A stretch of 24,179 nucleotides of DNA from Candidatus Mesolinea sp. (GTDB lineage: Bacteria > Chloroflexota > Anaerolineae > Anaerolineales > Anaerolineaceae). Of the stretch, positions 17,061-24,099 are shown piece after piece (position 1 is the stretch's first letter; every line of letters starts with the position of its first letter). A program made the translations under genes and the position numbers. Below the pieces are notes generated by a model. That model searched no databases. It worked only from the letters and a program-made list of their open reading frames with translations, and had not been told where the DNA came from. The DNA lies in contig DMCS01000073.1 in assembly GCA_003445715.1 (NCBI GenBank), forward strand, positions 9,442 through 33,620, written 5' to 3'.

Positions 17061-17112
17061 GTCTTCCCTCCAAAATTGGAGGGAAGACAGCCCTGCTTTT
17101 TCGTTTTTTTGC
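17061..17112 (+). terminator. Rho-independent terminator after ftsZ
   Basis: GTCTTCCCTCC at 17061-17071 pairs perfectly with GGAGGGAAGAC at 17078-17088 around AAAATT, an 11-bp stem. T-rich stretches follow at 17097-17101 and 17104-17110. It lies 40 bases after the ftsZ stop and ends the dcw cluster. On the other strand the stem is followed by TTTTC only, so it could weakly terminate the convergent ptsI transcript as well. Confidence 0.88.
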
Positions 17113-17199
17113 TTTCTTCATTGAGGTGATGCGCTTATCCTCGAGACAAGCTATTATTGATATATTGCCCCTATATCTATCCTCTCTAAACCTTTATTG

Positions 17200-18936
17200 T
17201 TAATCGAGATTGACTTGCCGCTCGCTGAGGAAAGCCTTAATAAGCGCTTTCACTTCCTCCGCGGTACTAACGGCTAAAACTTGGTCGGCTAACAGGCGGC
17301 ACTCTGCTGAATCTAACTGACGAATGAGCTGCTTCACCAGTGGAATTCTGGCAGGAGACATGCTGAATTCATCCAAGCCCATTCCCAACAAAATCGGAAC
17401 TGCTAAAGACTCGCCAGCAAACTCTCCGCACAACCCGCACCATTTATCCGCAGCATGAGCTGAATCAATCGTCCGTTGGATGAGGAAGAGTACCGCTGGA
17501 TTAAAAGTGCTCGCTAAGTGCGCCACCTGGGCATTCGTGCGGTCAACGGCAAGCGTATATTGCGTCAAATCATTTGTGCCAATGCTGAAAAAATCAATGC
17601 TTCTCGCCAGCCGGTCCGAAAGGATTGCTGCTGAAGGTACCTCCACCATAATGCCAAATTGCACCTTTTCAGCTACGGGCTTCTGTTCGCGGCGCAGATT
17701 CTCTTTTTCATGCGCGATCAAGGACTTCATTTCGTCGACCTCTTCTTGCAGGGCAATCATTGGGACCATGATACGTAAATCAACGCCCACGCCTGCTTGC
17801 AGCAAAGCACGCACCTGCGTGCGCAGGAGATCTTCTCTGCCATGCAACATCCGCACACCGCGCCACCCCAGAAATGGGTTGAGCTCCTTGGGGAAATCAA
17901 GGTACGGGATTTCTTTATCCCCTCCGATATCTAGCGTACGCACAACAATGGGCTGCCCTTCAAAATGTGCAAAGATTTTACGGTAAGTTTCAATTGATTC
18001 TTCCTCGCTGGGCATGGCTTTGCGATCCAAGTAGAGGAACTCCGTACGGAAGAGACCAACGCCTTCGGCTCCATTTTGATTAGCCATGTGGGCATCTGCT
18101 TCATTGCCAATATTGGCGACCACTTCGACGCTCTTGCCATCTCTCGTTACTGCTGGCTCAAAAGCGGCTGAAAGGGCAGCTTGAAATACCTTTGATGAAG
18201 CAGCTTGTTTTTGAGCAAAAGCCGCCTTGGTTTTCTCATCTGGGTTAACTATAACCGCACCTGTATTTCCGTCGACTAATAAAAAGGCGTCTTCAGGAAT
18301 AGCCAGCAGCTCCTCCCCCAACCCGACAACGGCAGGCAGCCCAAAGGCTTTGGCTAAAATAGCTGTGTGCGAGGTGGGTCCACCTTCTGCGGTAACAAAA
18401 CCTAAGGTCACAGCGCGTTCCAAACTCACCGTATCCGATGGGGTCAAGTCACGGCTGACGATGATTGCGGGTCGATCTGGCTTAATCCCATGCGCTTGCA
18501 CACCCATCAAGTGCCCTAATACGCGTTGACCCACATCGCGTAAATCCACAGCACGAGCTGAAAGGGTAGCATCAGGGATGGCTTCGAGCTGCTGAGCAAT
18601 CGTCTCAATCGCATCCATCCAGGCAGCCTCGGCGTTTTTTCCAGCTTCGATATCACTTTCTGCTAAGGAGACCAGTGAATCATCCTCTAAGAACATCATA
18701 TGGGCATCAAATATTTCAGCCTCTTTCTCCTTAGCTTGTGCCTTTACTGCATCCCTAAGACCTTTGAGCTCTTCGATCGCTGAGGCTCTGGCTTTTTTCA
18801 AACGCTGTTTTTCTGCTGCTGGGTCTGTGATTGTGTAGTGGGGAATCGTTAGGGATTGTTTCTGAACTTTGAAAATAGGACCGCTTGCCAATCCAGGTGC
18901 TGCAGGGATTCCATTAAGAATGTGTGTCTCAGCCAT
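17200..18936 (-). CDS. ptsI: Phosphoenolpyruvate-protein phosphotransferase (PTS Enzyme I)
   Basis: Enzyme I takes phosphate from phosphoenolpyruvate and passes it to HPr, the first step of sugar phosphotransferase uptake or of PTS-like regulation. The protein is 578 residues, close to the usual 570-580. The phosphohistidine motif GGPTSHTAI has active His190. The PEP-binding barrel carries FRTEFLYLDR, RTLDIGGDKE, NPFLGWRGVR, IGTNDLTQY and the C-terminal CGEFAGE. ATG 18936 is preceded by AAGGAAG a few bases upstream; the longer TTG start at 18963 is not needed. It is convergent with ftsZ and divergent from nrdR. No HPr or Enzyme II gene is nearby, so its sugar partners are unknown. Confidence 0.96.
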   Translation of the reverse strand: MAETHILNGIPAAPGLASGPIFKVQKQSLTIPHYTITDPAAEKQRLKKARASAIEELKGLRDAVKAQAKEKEAEIFDAHMMFLEDDSLVSLAESDIEAGKNAEAAWMDAIETIAQQLEAIPDATLSARAVDLRDVGQRVLGHLMGVQAHGIKPDRPAIIVSRDLTPSDTVSLERAVTLGFVTAEGGPTSHTAILAKAFGLPAVVGLGEELLAIPEDAFLLVDGNTGAVIVNPDEKTKAAFAQKQAASSKVFQAALSAAFEPAVTRDGKSVEVVANIGNEADAHMANQNGAEGVGLFRTEFLYLDRKAMPSEEESIETYRKIFAHFEGQPIVVRTLDIGGDKEIPYLDFPKELNPFLGWRGVRMLHGREDLLRTQVRALLQAGVGVDLRIMVPMIALQEEVDEMKSLIAHEKENLRREQKPVAEKVQFGIMVEVPSAAILSDRLARSIDFFSIGTNDLTQYTLAVDRTNAQVAHLASTFNPAVLFLIQRTIDSAHAADKWCGLCGEFAGESLAVPILLGMGLDEFSMSPARIPLVKQLIRQLDSAECRLLADQVLAVSTAEEVKALIKAFLSERQVNLD

Positions 18937-18979
18937 TGATTCTTCCTTAAAATATTCTCGCAAAAGCTGCGGTGGAGAA

Positions 18980-18985
18980 ATTATA
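18980..18985 (-). promoter_or_regulatory. Candidate -10 element for ptsI
   Basis: On the minus strand this reads TATAAT, a perfect -10 hexamer, 43 bases upstream of the ptsI ATG. No good TTGACA-like -35 lies at 16-18 bases, so the promoter call rests on one element and position in the divergent region. Confidence 0.45.
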
Positions 18986-19097
18986 CCCTCAGCTAATACC
19001 TACATTGGGCTTCAGATAGCTAATTTAATCTTATACCAATACCTGCTTCCCTAGAAAAAACGAGAGAATATCGCTTTTCCACGAGCTCAGACTAGCA

Positions 19098-19126
19098 ATT
19101 CTTAAAGCTCTTCAATCTTTAAGAAT
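19098..19126. repeat. Perfect 10-bp inverted repeat in the ptsI/nrdR intergenic region
   Basis: ATTCTTAAAG at 19098-19107 and CTTTAAGAAT at 19117-19126 are exact reverse complements separated by nine bases (CTCTTCAAT). The centre is about 32 bases upstream of the nrdR -35 box and 127 bases before the ptsI -10. It is AT-rich with no T run after it, so a dimeric regulator site is more likely than a terminator. The binding protein is unknown. Confidence 0.6.
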
Positions 19127-19143
19127 AGGTGCATCGAGTTGGC

Positions 19144-19172
19144 TTGAAAGCTTTCCCCACTTATGCTAAAAT
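19144..19172 (+). promoter_or_regulatory. Sigma-70-type promoter of the nrdR-nrdJ operon
   Basis: TTGAAA at 19144-19149 and TAAAAT at 19167-19172 are separated by exactly 17 bases, each close to the consensus hexamer. The implied transcription start is near 19179, giving a leader of about 64 bases before nrdR. The -35 box overlaps a 10-bp palindrome, GAAAGCTTTC at 19146-19155. Confidence 0.72.
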
Positions 19173-19185
19173 GGAAACTCCAACA

Positions 19186-19232
19186 GGTAGGGGACTACCA
19201 ACAATTACCCCCCATATATGGGAGTAGTCTTC
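19186..19232 (+). promoter_or_regulatory. nrdR leader with palindrome and alternative inverted repeats
   Basis: The leader holds a 12-bp perfect palindrome, CCCATATATGGG (19211-19222), which could be an operator. The ATATAT core resembles the AT core of known NrdR boxes, but the flanks are not the usual ACA/TGT. It also holds two competing pairings: GGTAG (19186-19190) with CTACC (19195-19199), and GGGGACTAC (19190-19198) with GTAGTCTTC (19224-19232). The second ends directly before the Shine-Dalgarno AGGAG at 19233-19237. Either transcriptional autoregulation by NrdR or a leader-RNA control is possible. Confidence 0.5.
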
Positions 19233-19242
19233 AGGAGCGAGC

Positions 19243-19704
19243 ATGATTTGCCCATTTTGTCAGCATTCAAATTCAAAGGTGATAGACACAAACAAAGATG
19301 CACATGGCGGTATACGGCGCCGACGCGAGTGTCTGAATTGCCATCAGCGCTTTAGCACCTATGAACGCCCAATTCTAACCACACCGATGCTGATCAAACA
19401 AAACGGGACACGCGAAGAATTCGACCGCGAAAAATTGCTGCAGGGTTTGCGCATTGCTTGCGCAAAGCGCCCTGTACCAGCTGCCGCCTTAGAAAAATTA
19501 GTTGACGACATTGAAGCTGAGTTACAAAAAAAGGGGCGTGTGGAAGTTAACTCCCGGGTCGTGGGCGACTTAGCCATAAGAGGGCTCAAAGAGCTTGACC
19601 ACGTCGCCTATATCCGTTATGCCATTGTCTACCTGCGCTTAGATGACCTTCACGCAGTTCGGGATGAAATTGACCGGCTGCTTTCTGAAGAAGAAACCAT
19701 TTAG
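19243..19704 (+). CDS. nrdR: Transcriptional repressor NrdR
   Basis: NrdR represses ribonucleotide reductase genes when dATP is high. The protein is 153 residues, the normal length. An N-terminal zinc ribbon has the cysteine pairs C3/C6 and C30/C33, with the basic stretch GIRRRREC contacting DNA. An ATP-cone nucleotide-sensing domain follows (about residues 46-136, from PMLIKQNGTREEFDREKL to YIRYAIVYL). AGGAG at 19233-19237 sits five bases before the ATG. It is the first gene of the operon, ten bases ahead of nrdJ, so it probably controls its own transcript and that of the reductase. Confidence 0.97.
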   Translation: MICPFCQHSNSKVIDTNKDAHGGIRRRRECLNCHQRFSTYERPILTTPMLIKQNGTREEFDREKLLQGLRIACAKRPVPAAALEKLVDDIEAELQKKGRVEVNSRVVGDLAIRGLKELDHVAYIRYAIVYLRLDDLHAVRDEIDRLLSEEETI

Positions 19705-19714
19705 AGGACTTATC

Positions 19715-22294
19715 ATGGAAACTATTAACCTCCCTCGTGCGGGGCTCTTACCCACACCACCCTTACCAGAAGGCTTGCCCTCAATCATATTGAGCGAAAA
19801 CTCTCGCCAGATCCTCGAGCGGCGTTATCTACGCCACGGCGATGACGGCACACCAGCCGAGACAATCGATGAGATGTTCTGGCGCATTGCCTGGCATGTC
19901 GCTTCTGCCGAAGGTGAGGACGACCAAGCCATGCCAACCGCAATCACCTTTTATAAAGCACTCGTTTCAAAGTCTTTCTTCCCCAACTCACCTACGTTTA
20001 CTGGCGCTGGAACACCTTTAGGCCAACTGGCTGCTTGCTTCGTCCTGCCCATCTCTGATGATATGGGACGCTCTCCCGATGGCATCTTTTCTACCCTGCG
20101 TAATGCTGCGCTCATTCAGCAAACTGGCGGAGGGAATGGATTCGACTTTTCACGATTGCGTCCCAAAGGTTCGCTAGTAAAATCTTCGTCAGGTCAAGCG
20201 ACTGGTCCCGTTGGCTTCCTCAAGGTATACGATAATGCCTTTGGTGAGATCGCCCAAGGCGGCACGCGCCGCGGCGCTAATATGGGTATTTTGCGCGTGG
20301 ATCACCCTGATATCGAAGACTTTATTACCTGTAAAAATAATGAGTACGCCATCACGAATTTTAATATCTCCGTTGCCATCACCGACGCATTTATGCGCGC
20401 TGTCGAAGCCGATGAACCCTGGGAGCTGCGCTTTCCGGATATCCAATCGCCGCTCTATAAAACCTTTAGTGGCACCTTAGAGGGCGCAGAGCGCGCTGGC
20501 ATTCCGATCCGCACCTATAAAACAGTACCTGCCCGTGAGCTTTTCAATAAACTCGTCGCACAAGCACACCATAACGGAGAACCTGGTGCTTTGTTCTTGG
20601 ATGCAGCCAACCGCGCTAACCCTGTGCCGCACTTGTATGACCTTGAAGCCACGAACCCTTGCGGGGAGCAATGGTTAGGTCCTTATGAAAACTGCTGTTT
20701 AGCTTCCATCAACCTAGCGGAGCACTTTGGCCCGGATGGAACCGTTGACTGGGCAAAATTGCAGCAAACCACGCAAACGGCAACCCGTTTTCTGGATGAT
20801 GTGGTCGATAAAAATGCTTATGTTCCCGCTGTACCGCAGTTGAAAGAGGCTGCTTTAGCAGCGCGGCGAATTGGGCTGGGGATCATGGGATTAGCAGATC
20901 TCATGTATCACTGCGGAGTACGCTATGGCTCGGATGAATCTTTGGAGTTTGCCTCACAAGTGATGGAGTTTATCCGCTTTCATTGCATGCTCACCAGCGT
21001 TCATTTAGCCACCGAGCGCGGTCCCTTCCCGGCTATTCAAGGTAGCATTTATGATCGAGATGCGCTGAAATGGACGCCATCAGAGCCATTAATTCCCTAC
21101 ACAAACGATTGGCAGCGCCCTAAAATCAACTGGCAGCAGGTCGTCGATGGCATCAAGCGCCATGGAATCCGCAACGCCGCGCAAACCACCATTGCCCCCA
21201 CGGGTACGATTGGCACGGTGGCTGGCTGTGAGGGCTATGGCTGCGAGCCGGTTTTCGCTTTGGCTTATGTGCGCCATGTAAATGATCATGGCAAGGACCT
21301 GCAGCTCAATTATGTCAGCCCGCTCTTCCAAGCTGCGCTTGACCGCACTGACCTTAACCCAGAAACAAAAGCAAGCATCATTTCCCAGGTGATCGAGCAA
21401 GGCACCTGCCAGAATATCGCTAAGCTGCCCGAAGATATCCGTAATGTGTTTGTCGTTTCAGCAGATGTGACCGCACGTGAACACATCCGCATTCAAGCAG
21501 CACTGCAGCGCTTTGTTGATAACAGCCTGAGCAAGACGATTAACTTCCCGGCGGATAGTACCGAGGAAGATGTTGCGGATGCCTTCCGCTATGCTTGGGA
21601 GTTGGGGTGCAAAGGCTTGACAGTTTACGTGACCGGTTCCCGCGAGAAAGTAGTCTTGGAGACGAAGACCACTATGCAAGCCAAGCAAACCACGGCAGCG
21701 AGCGAAGCCTCTGTGCCCCAGCTATTCGGGCAGGATATCGAAGCGCAGTTGAGATTTTGGAAAGATTCCAAAAAACCACGCCCGCGCATCCTAAAAGGCT
21801 ACACATCTGTGATTGAAACACCCTTAGGAAAAGCATTCGTCACCATCAACGAAAACGGCAATGATCAACCTTTCGAGGTGTTCATCAATACCGCTAAAGC
21901 CGGCTCCGAAACAGCCGCTCATTCCGAAGCCATCGGCCGGCTGATATCTTATGTGTTACGCATCGCTTCCCCTGTGGAGCCGCGCGATCGGTTGAAAGTG
22001 GTAATAGAGCAGCTCGCAGGGATTGGAGGTGGGCGCTCGTTGGGCTTTGGGCCCAACCGTGTGCGTTCGCTGCCCGATGGCATTGCCAAAGCTCTAGAGG
22101 AATATCTCATTCAAAAGCATTCTCACAACGAACAAGAAGCGGAAGTCGTCATCCCACCGGAGCAACTCCCCATCCCAAACCCTTCTCAAGATAACTACCG
22201 TACCGGAGAACTCTGCCCAGAGTGTGGTCAGGCAACTTTTATTAATGAGGAAGGTTGCCGTAAGTGTTATACTTGTGGATATAGTGAGTGTTAA
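19715..22294 (+). CDS. nrdJ: Class II (adenosylcobalamin-dependent) ribonucleotide reductase NrdJ
   Basis: NrdJ reduces ribonucleotides to deoxyribonucleotides using a cobalamin-generated thiyl radical. The protein is 859 residues. The active site has N-P-C-G-E with Cys316 as thiyl residue and Glu318, plus the disulfide pair Cys108 (AACFVLP) and Cys327. PNSPTFTGAG, APTGTIGTVAGCEGYGCEP and KTINFPADST are class II signatures. A TSCPD-type domain follows (about residues 705-795). The end is a zinc-ribbon-like tail with CPEC, CYTC and a final Cys, likely the redox shuttle. No N-terminal ATP cone is visible. ATG 19715 has AGAGGA at 19703-19708. Activity needs B12 but not oxygen, fitting an anaerobe. 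Confidence 0.97.
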   Translation: METINLPRAGLLPTPPLPEGLPSIILSENSRQILERRYLRHGDDGTPAETIDEMFWRIAWHVASAEGEDDQAMPTAITFYKALVSKSFFPNSPTFTGAGTPLGQLAACFVLPISDDMGRSPDGIFSTLRNAALIQQTGGGNGFDFSRLRPKGSLVKSSSGQATGPVGFLKVYDNAFGEIAQGGTRRGANMGILRVDHPDIEDFITCKNNEYAITNFNISVAITDAFMRAVEADEPWELRFPDIQSPLYKTFSGTLEGAERAGIPIRTYKTVPARELFNKLVAQAHHNGEPGALFLDAANRANPVPHLYDLEATNPCGEQWLGPYENCCLASINLAEHFGPDGTVDWAKLQQTTQTATRFLDDVVDKNAYVPAVPQLKEAALAARRIGLGIMGLADLMYHCGVRYGSDESLEFASQVMEFIRFHCMLTSVHLATERGPFPAIQGSIYDRDALKWTPSEPLIPYTNDWQRPKINWQQVVDGIKRHGIRNAAQTTIAPTGTIGTVAGCEGYGCEPVFALAYVRHVNDHGKDLQLNYVSPLFQAALDRTDLNPETKASIISQVIEQGTCQNIAKLPEDIRNVFVVSADVTAREHIRIQAALQRFVDNSLSKTINFPADSTEEDVADAFRYAWELGCKGLTVYVTGSREKVVLETKTTMQAKQTTAASEASVPQLFGQDIEAQLRFWKDSKKPRPRILKGYTSVIETPLGKAFVTINENGNDQPFEVFINTAKAGSETAAHSEAIGRLISYVLRIASPVEPRDRLKVVIEQLAGIGGGRSLGFGPNRVRSLPDGIAKALEEYLIQKHSHNEQEAEVVIPPEQLPIPNPSQDNYRTGELCPECGQATFINEEGCRKCYTCGYSEC

Positions 22295-22312
22295 TGACGG
22301 AGGTGAGTAAAG

Positions 22313-23140
22313 ATGTCTGAATGGCAACGTGCTCAAATCGAAATCAATCAACACCAAATCAGTTATCTCCGCACCGGCGGAGAAAAACCACCCATCATCT
22401 TACTGCACGGTTTCACCGAAGATAGTTCCACCTGGGACGAAGTGGCAAAGGCATTAGCGCCGAACTACGATCTGATCATGCCCGACACCATTGGGCATGG
22501 AGAGTCGAGCCGCCTTCCGGCAGATGGTGCTATCGACCCTTTGCAAGACCTGACGGTATTTATTGATACCTTAGGGCTGCAAAAAACCGCCATAATCGGT
22601 CATTCTATGGGTGCAGCTATCGCAGCTGAATTTACCGCCCAAAACCCCGAAAAAGTGGCTGCATTGGTATTAGAAGAGGTACCCTGGTTCGATCCAGCCT
22701 CTCCACCAGAAATCCCTCAGAAGTTTTTAGCTGCTAATAACCCAACCGTGATTAAAAACCTATCGGGATCGAATCTCCAGGAAGCCCTAACCTACAGCCA
22801 AGAACATCATCCTGATTGGGATGAAACCGCGCATAAAGCCTGGGCTGGATCAAAAATACGCTTTGACGCCGAATGGTTCCAGGCGGACTGGAAACCGCAA
22901 ACCAACTGGGAGGAAATTGCAGCACAGATCGCATGCCCAACGCTGATCATCAGTGGGCAGGCTGCTTACGGTGGCATGCTCTCAGCAGCAGTCGTGATCA
23001 AACTTCTCAAGATCATCCCTGGAGCAGAATGGTCCAACATTGTTGGCGCTGGGCATTTTGTTCACTACGATAAACCTGTTCCATACATCGAAACCGTGAT
23101 GGAATTCCTCAAGCGCAATTACCCAGTTAAAAAGGCATGA
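22313..23140 (+). CDS. Alpha/beta-fold hydrolase
   Basis: Predicted 275-residue soluble alpha/beta hydrolase; the substrate is unknown. The oxyanion motif ILLHGF is near the N-terminus, followed by DTIGHGESS. The nucleophile elbow is G-H-S-M-G with Ser98, and the catalytic His248 lies in GAGHFVHYDKP. After the strand that normally carries the catalytic acid the sequence is SGQAAYGG (214-221), with Ala/Tyr where Asp is usual, so the acid may be supplied elsewhere or lost. A strong GGAGGTGA at 22299-22306 precedes the ATG. It lies 18 bases after nrdJ and overlaps the kinase gene by ATGA, so it belongs to the nucleotide operon; the functional link is not evident. Confidence 0.88.
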   Translation: MSEWQRAQIEINQHQISYLRTGGEKPPIILLHGFTEDSSTWDEVAKALAPNYDLIMPDTIGHGESSRLPADGAIDPLQDLTVFIDTLGLQKTAIIGHSMGAAIAAEFTAQNPEKVAALVLEEVPWFDPASPPEIPQKFLAANNPTVIKNLSGSNLQEALTYSQEHHPDWDETAHKAWAGSKIRFDAEWFQADWKPQTNWEEIAAQIACPTLIISGQAAYGGMLSAAVVIKLLKIIPGAEWSNIVGAGHFVHYDKPVPYIETVMEFLKRNYPVKKA

Positions 23141-23796
23141 GCGAAGTTCGTAAGATCACATCGAAAAAATTCGTTTTAATGGCGGGCAACATCGGAAGCG
23201 GAAAAACTTCCCTGACCCGCCTTCTTGGTGATAAGTTGGGCTGGCAGACCGCCTATGAATCAGTAATCGACAACCCTTACTTGGCTGATTTTTATGCTGA
23301 TATGCGCCAGTGGGCTTTCCATCTGCAGATTTACTTTCTAGGCAAACGTTCCCTTCAACACCGCGCGTTAGCCGAGGATTCCAGCTCTGCGATCAGTGAC
23401 CGCAGTATCTATGAAGACGCCCATATTTTTGCGCGGGCATTAAACCAAATGGGCAATATGACCGATCGCGAGTTTGATACCTACCTTCGGCTATACAAAG
23501 TGGTAGTCAGCAGCTTACCCAAACCGGATTTGCTGATCTACCTCAAGGCACCCGTTCCTGTGCTGCTCCAGCGCATCCAAATTCGCGGGCGCTCGATTGA
23601 AACCGGCATTGACGAAGCCTATCTTACTCTTCTCGATAATCTCTATGAGGAATGGATTAACAGCTTTGACCTCTGCCCAGTGTTGACTATCCAAAGCGAC
23701 GCGGTCGACTTTGTGAACCGTAAGGAACAGCTGGATCTGGTCGCTTCTCACATGCTAGACCGCTTAATCGGTTCTGAGAAAATCATCTTAGATTGA
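23137..23796 (+). CDS. Deoxynucleoside kinase (dAK/dGK type)
   Basis: Phosphorylates deoxynucleosides for salvage into dNTPs. The protein is 219 residues, the normal family size. The P-loop is G-N-I-G-S-G-K-T-S with Lys23. The catalytic base is probably Glu41 (AYESVIDNPYL), the family motif D88-R89-S90 is followed by IYEDAHIFA, and the LID is arginine-rich (RIQIRGRSIE). It groups with deoxyadenosine/deoxyguanosine kinases more than with thymidine kinases, but substrate choice cannot be read from sequence. The start overlaps the hydrolase stop (ATGA at 23137-23140). Its place behind nrdR-nrdJ joins salvage with de novo dNTP supply. No clear terminator follows. Confidence 0.93.
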   Translation: MSEVRKITSKKFVLMAGNIGSGKTSLTRLLGDKLGWQTAYESVIDNPYLADFYADMRQWAFHLQIYFLGKRSLQHRALAEDSSSAISDRSIYEDAHIFARALNQMGNMTDREFDTYLRLYKVVVSSLPKPDLLIYLKAPVPVLLQRIQIRGRSIETGIDEAYLTLLDNLYEEWINSFDLCPVLTIQSDAVDFVNRKEQLDLVASHMLDRLIGSEKIILD

Positions 23797-23918
23797 AATA
23801 ATAACTTCTTGCTGCCCAACCTTGACATTGAGGGTGTTAAAAATGTCCAGAATATTAATAAATGAACAACTTTATATTCAAGAAGATCACAATATTTTCA
23901 ACCCCCACCCCTTTGATT
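23797..23918. other. Non-coding stretch after the deoxynucleoside kinase
   Basis: AT-rich sequence with no credible coding frame. A TTGACA hexamer at 23822-23827 has no matching -10 at 16-18 bases. The segment GATCA...TTTTCAACCCCC at 23885-23906 recurs in similar form at 24134-24157. Confidence 0.6.
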
Positions 23919-23974
23919 CCCCTCCCCAGCGTCTCGTTTCAGATTTAACCTGACTGACCGACGCTGGTGAGGGG
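23919..23974. repeat. 15-bp inverted repeat downstream of the last gene
   Basis: CCCCTCCCCAGCGTC at 23919-23933 pairs with GACGCTGGTGAGGGG at 23960-23974 with one mismatch, around a 26-base loop; two further A-T pairs extend the stem outward to 17 bp. No T run follows the right arm (AAAGATG), so it is not a standard terminator. It lies next to poor-quality sequence and may itself be affected. Confidence 0.55.
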
Positions 23975-23984
23975 AAAGATGTTT

Positions 23985-24099
23985 GCAGGCGGGCGCGGCC
24001 CCCCCCGCCCCCTAAAAAAACACCCCCCCCCCCCACAGCGGCCGCCAACACCCCACGTCCTTTTGGGGGGGGGGGCGGGAGGGGGAGGGGGGGGGGAAA
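23985..24099. other. C/G homopolymer block, probable sequencing or assembly artefact
   Basis: Runs include 12 C at 24023-24034, 11 G at 24065-24075 and 10 G at 24087-24096, with a C-rich half followed by a G-rich half. Nothing else in the window resembles this composition. The pattern is expected from low-quality read ends (including poly-G calls) folded into a contig tip. Sequence from here to 24179 should not be trusted for annotation. Confidence 0.7.

Noticed and set aside
19173..19242. Adenosylcobalamin riboswitch ahead of the B12-dependent reductase
   Set aside because: The leader is only about 64 bases after the likely transcription start, far shorter than a cobalamin riboswitch, and no B12-box-like sequence was seen.
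23822..23860. TTGACA-containing promoter after the kinase gene
   Set aside because: No -10 hexamer lies at 16-18 bases and no gene follows in reliable sequence.
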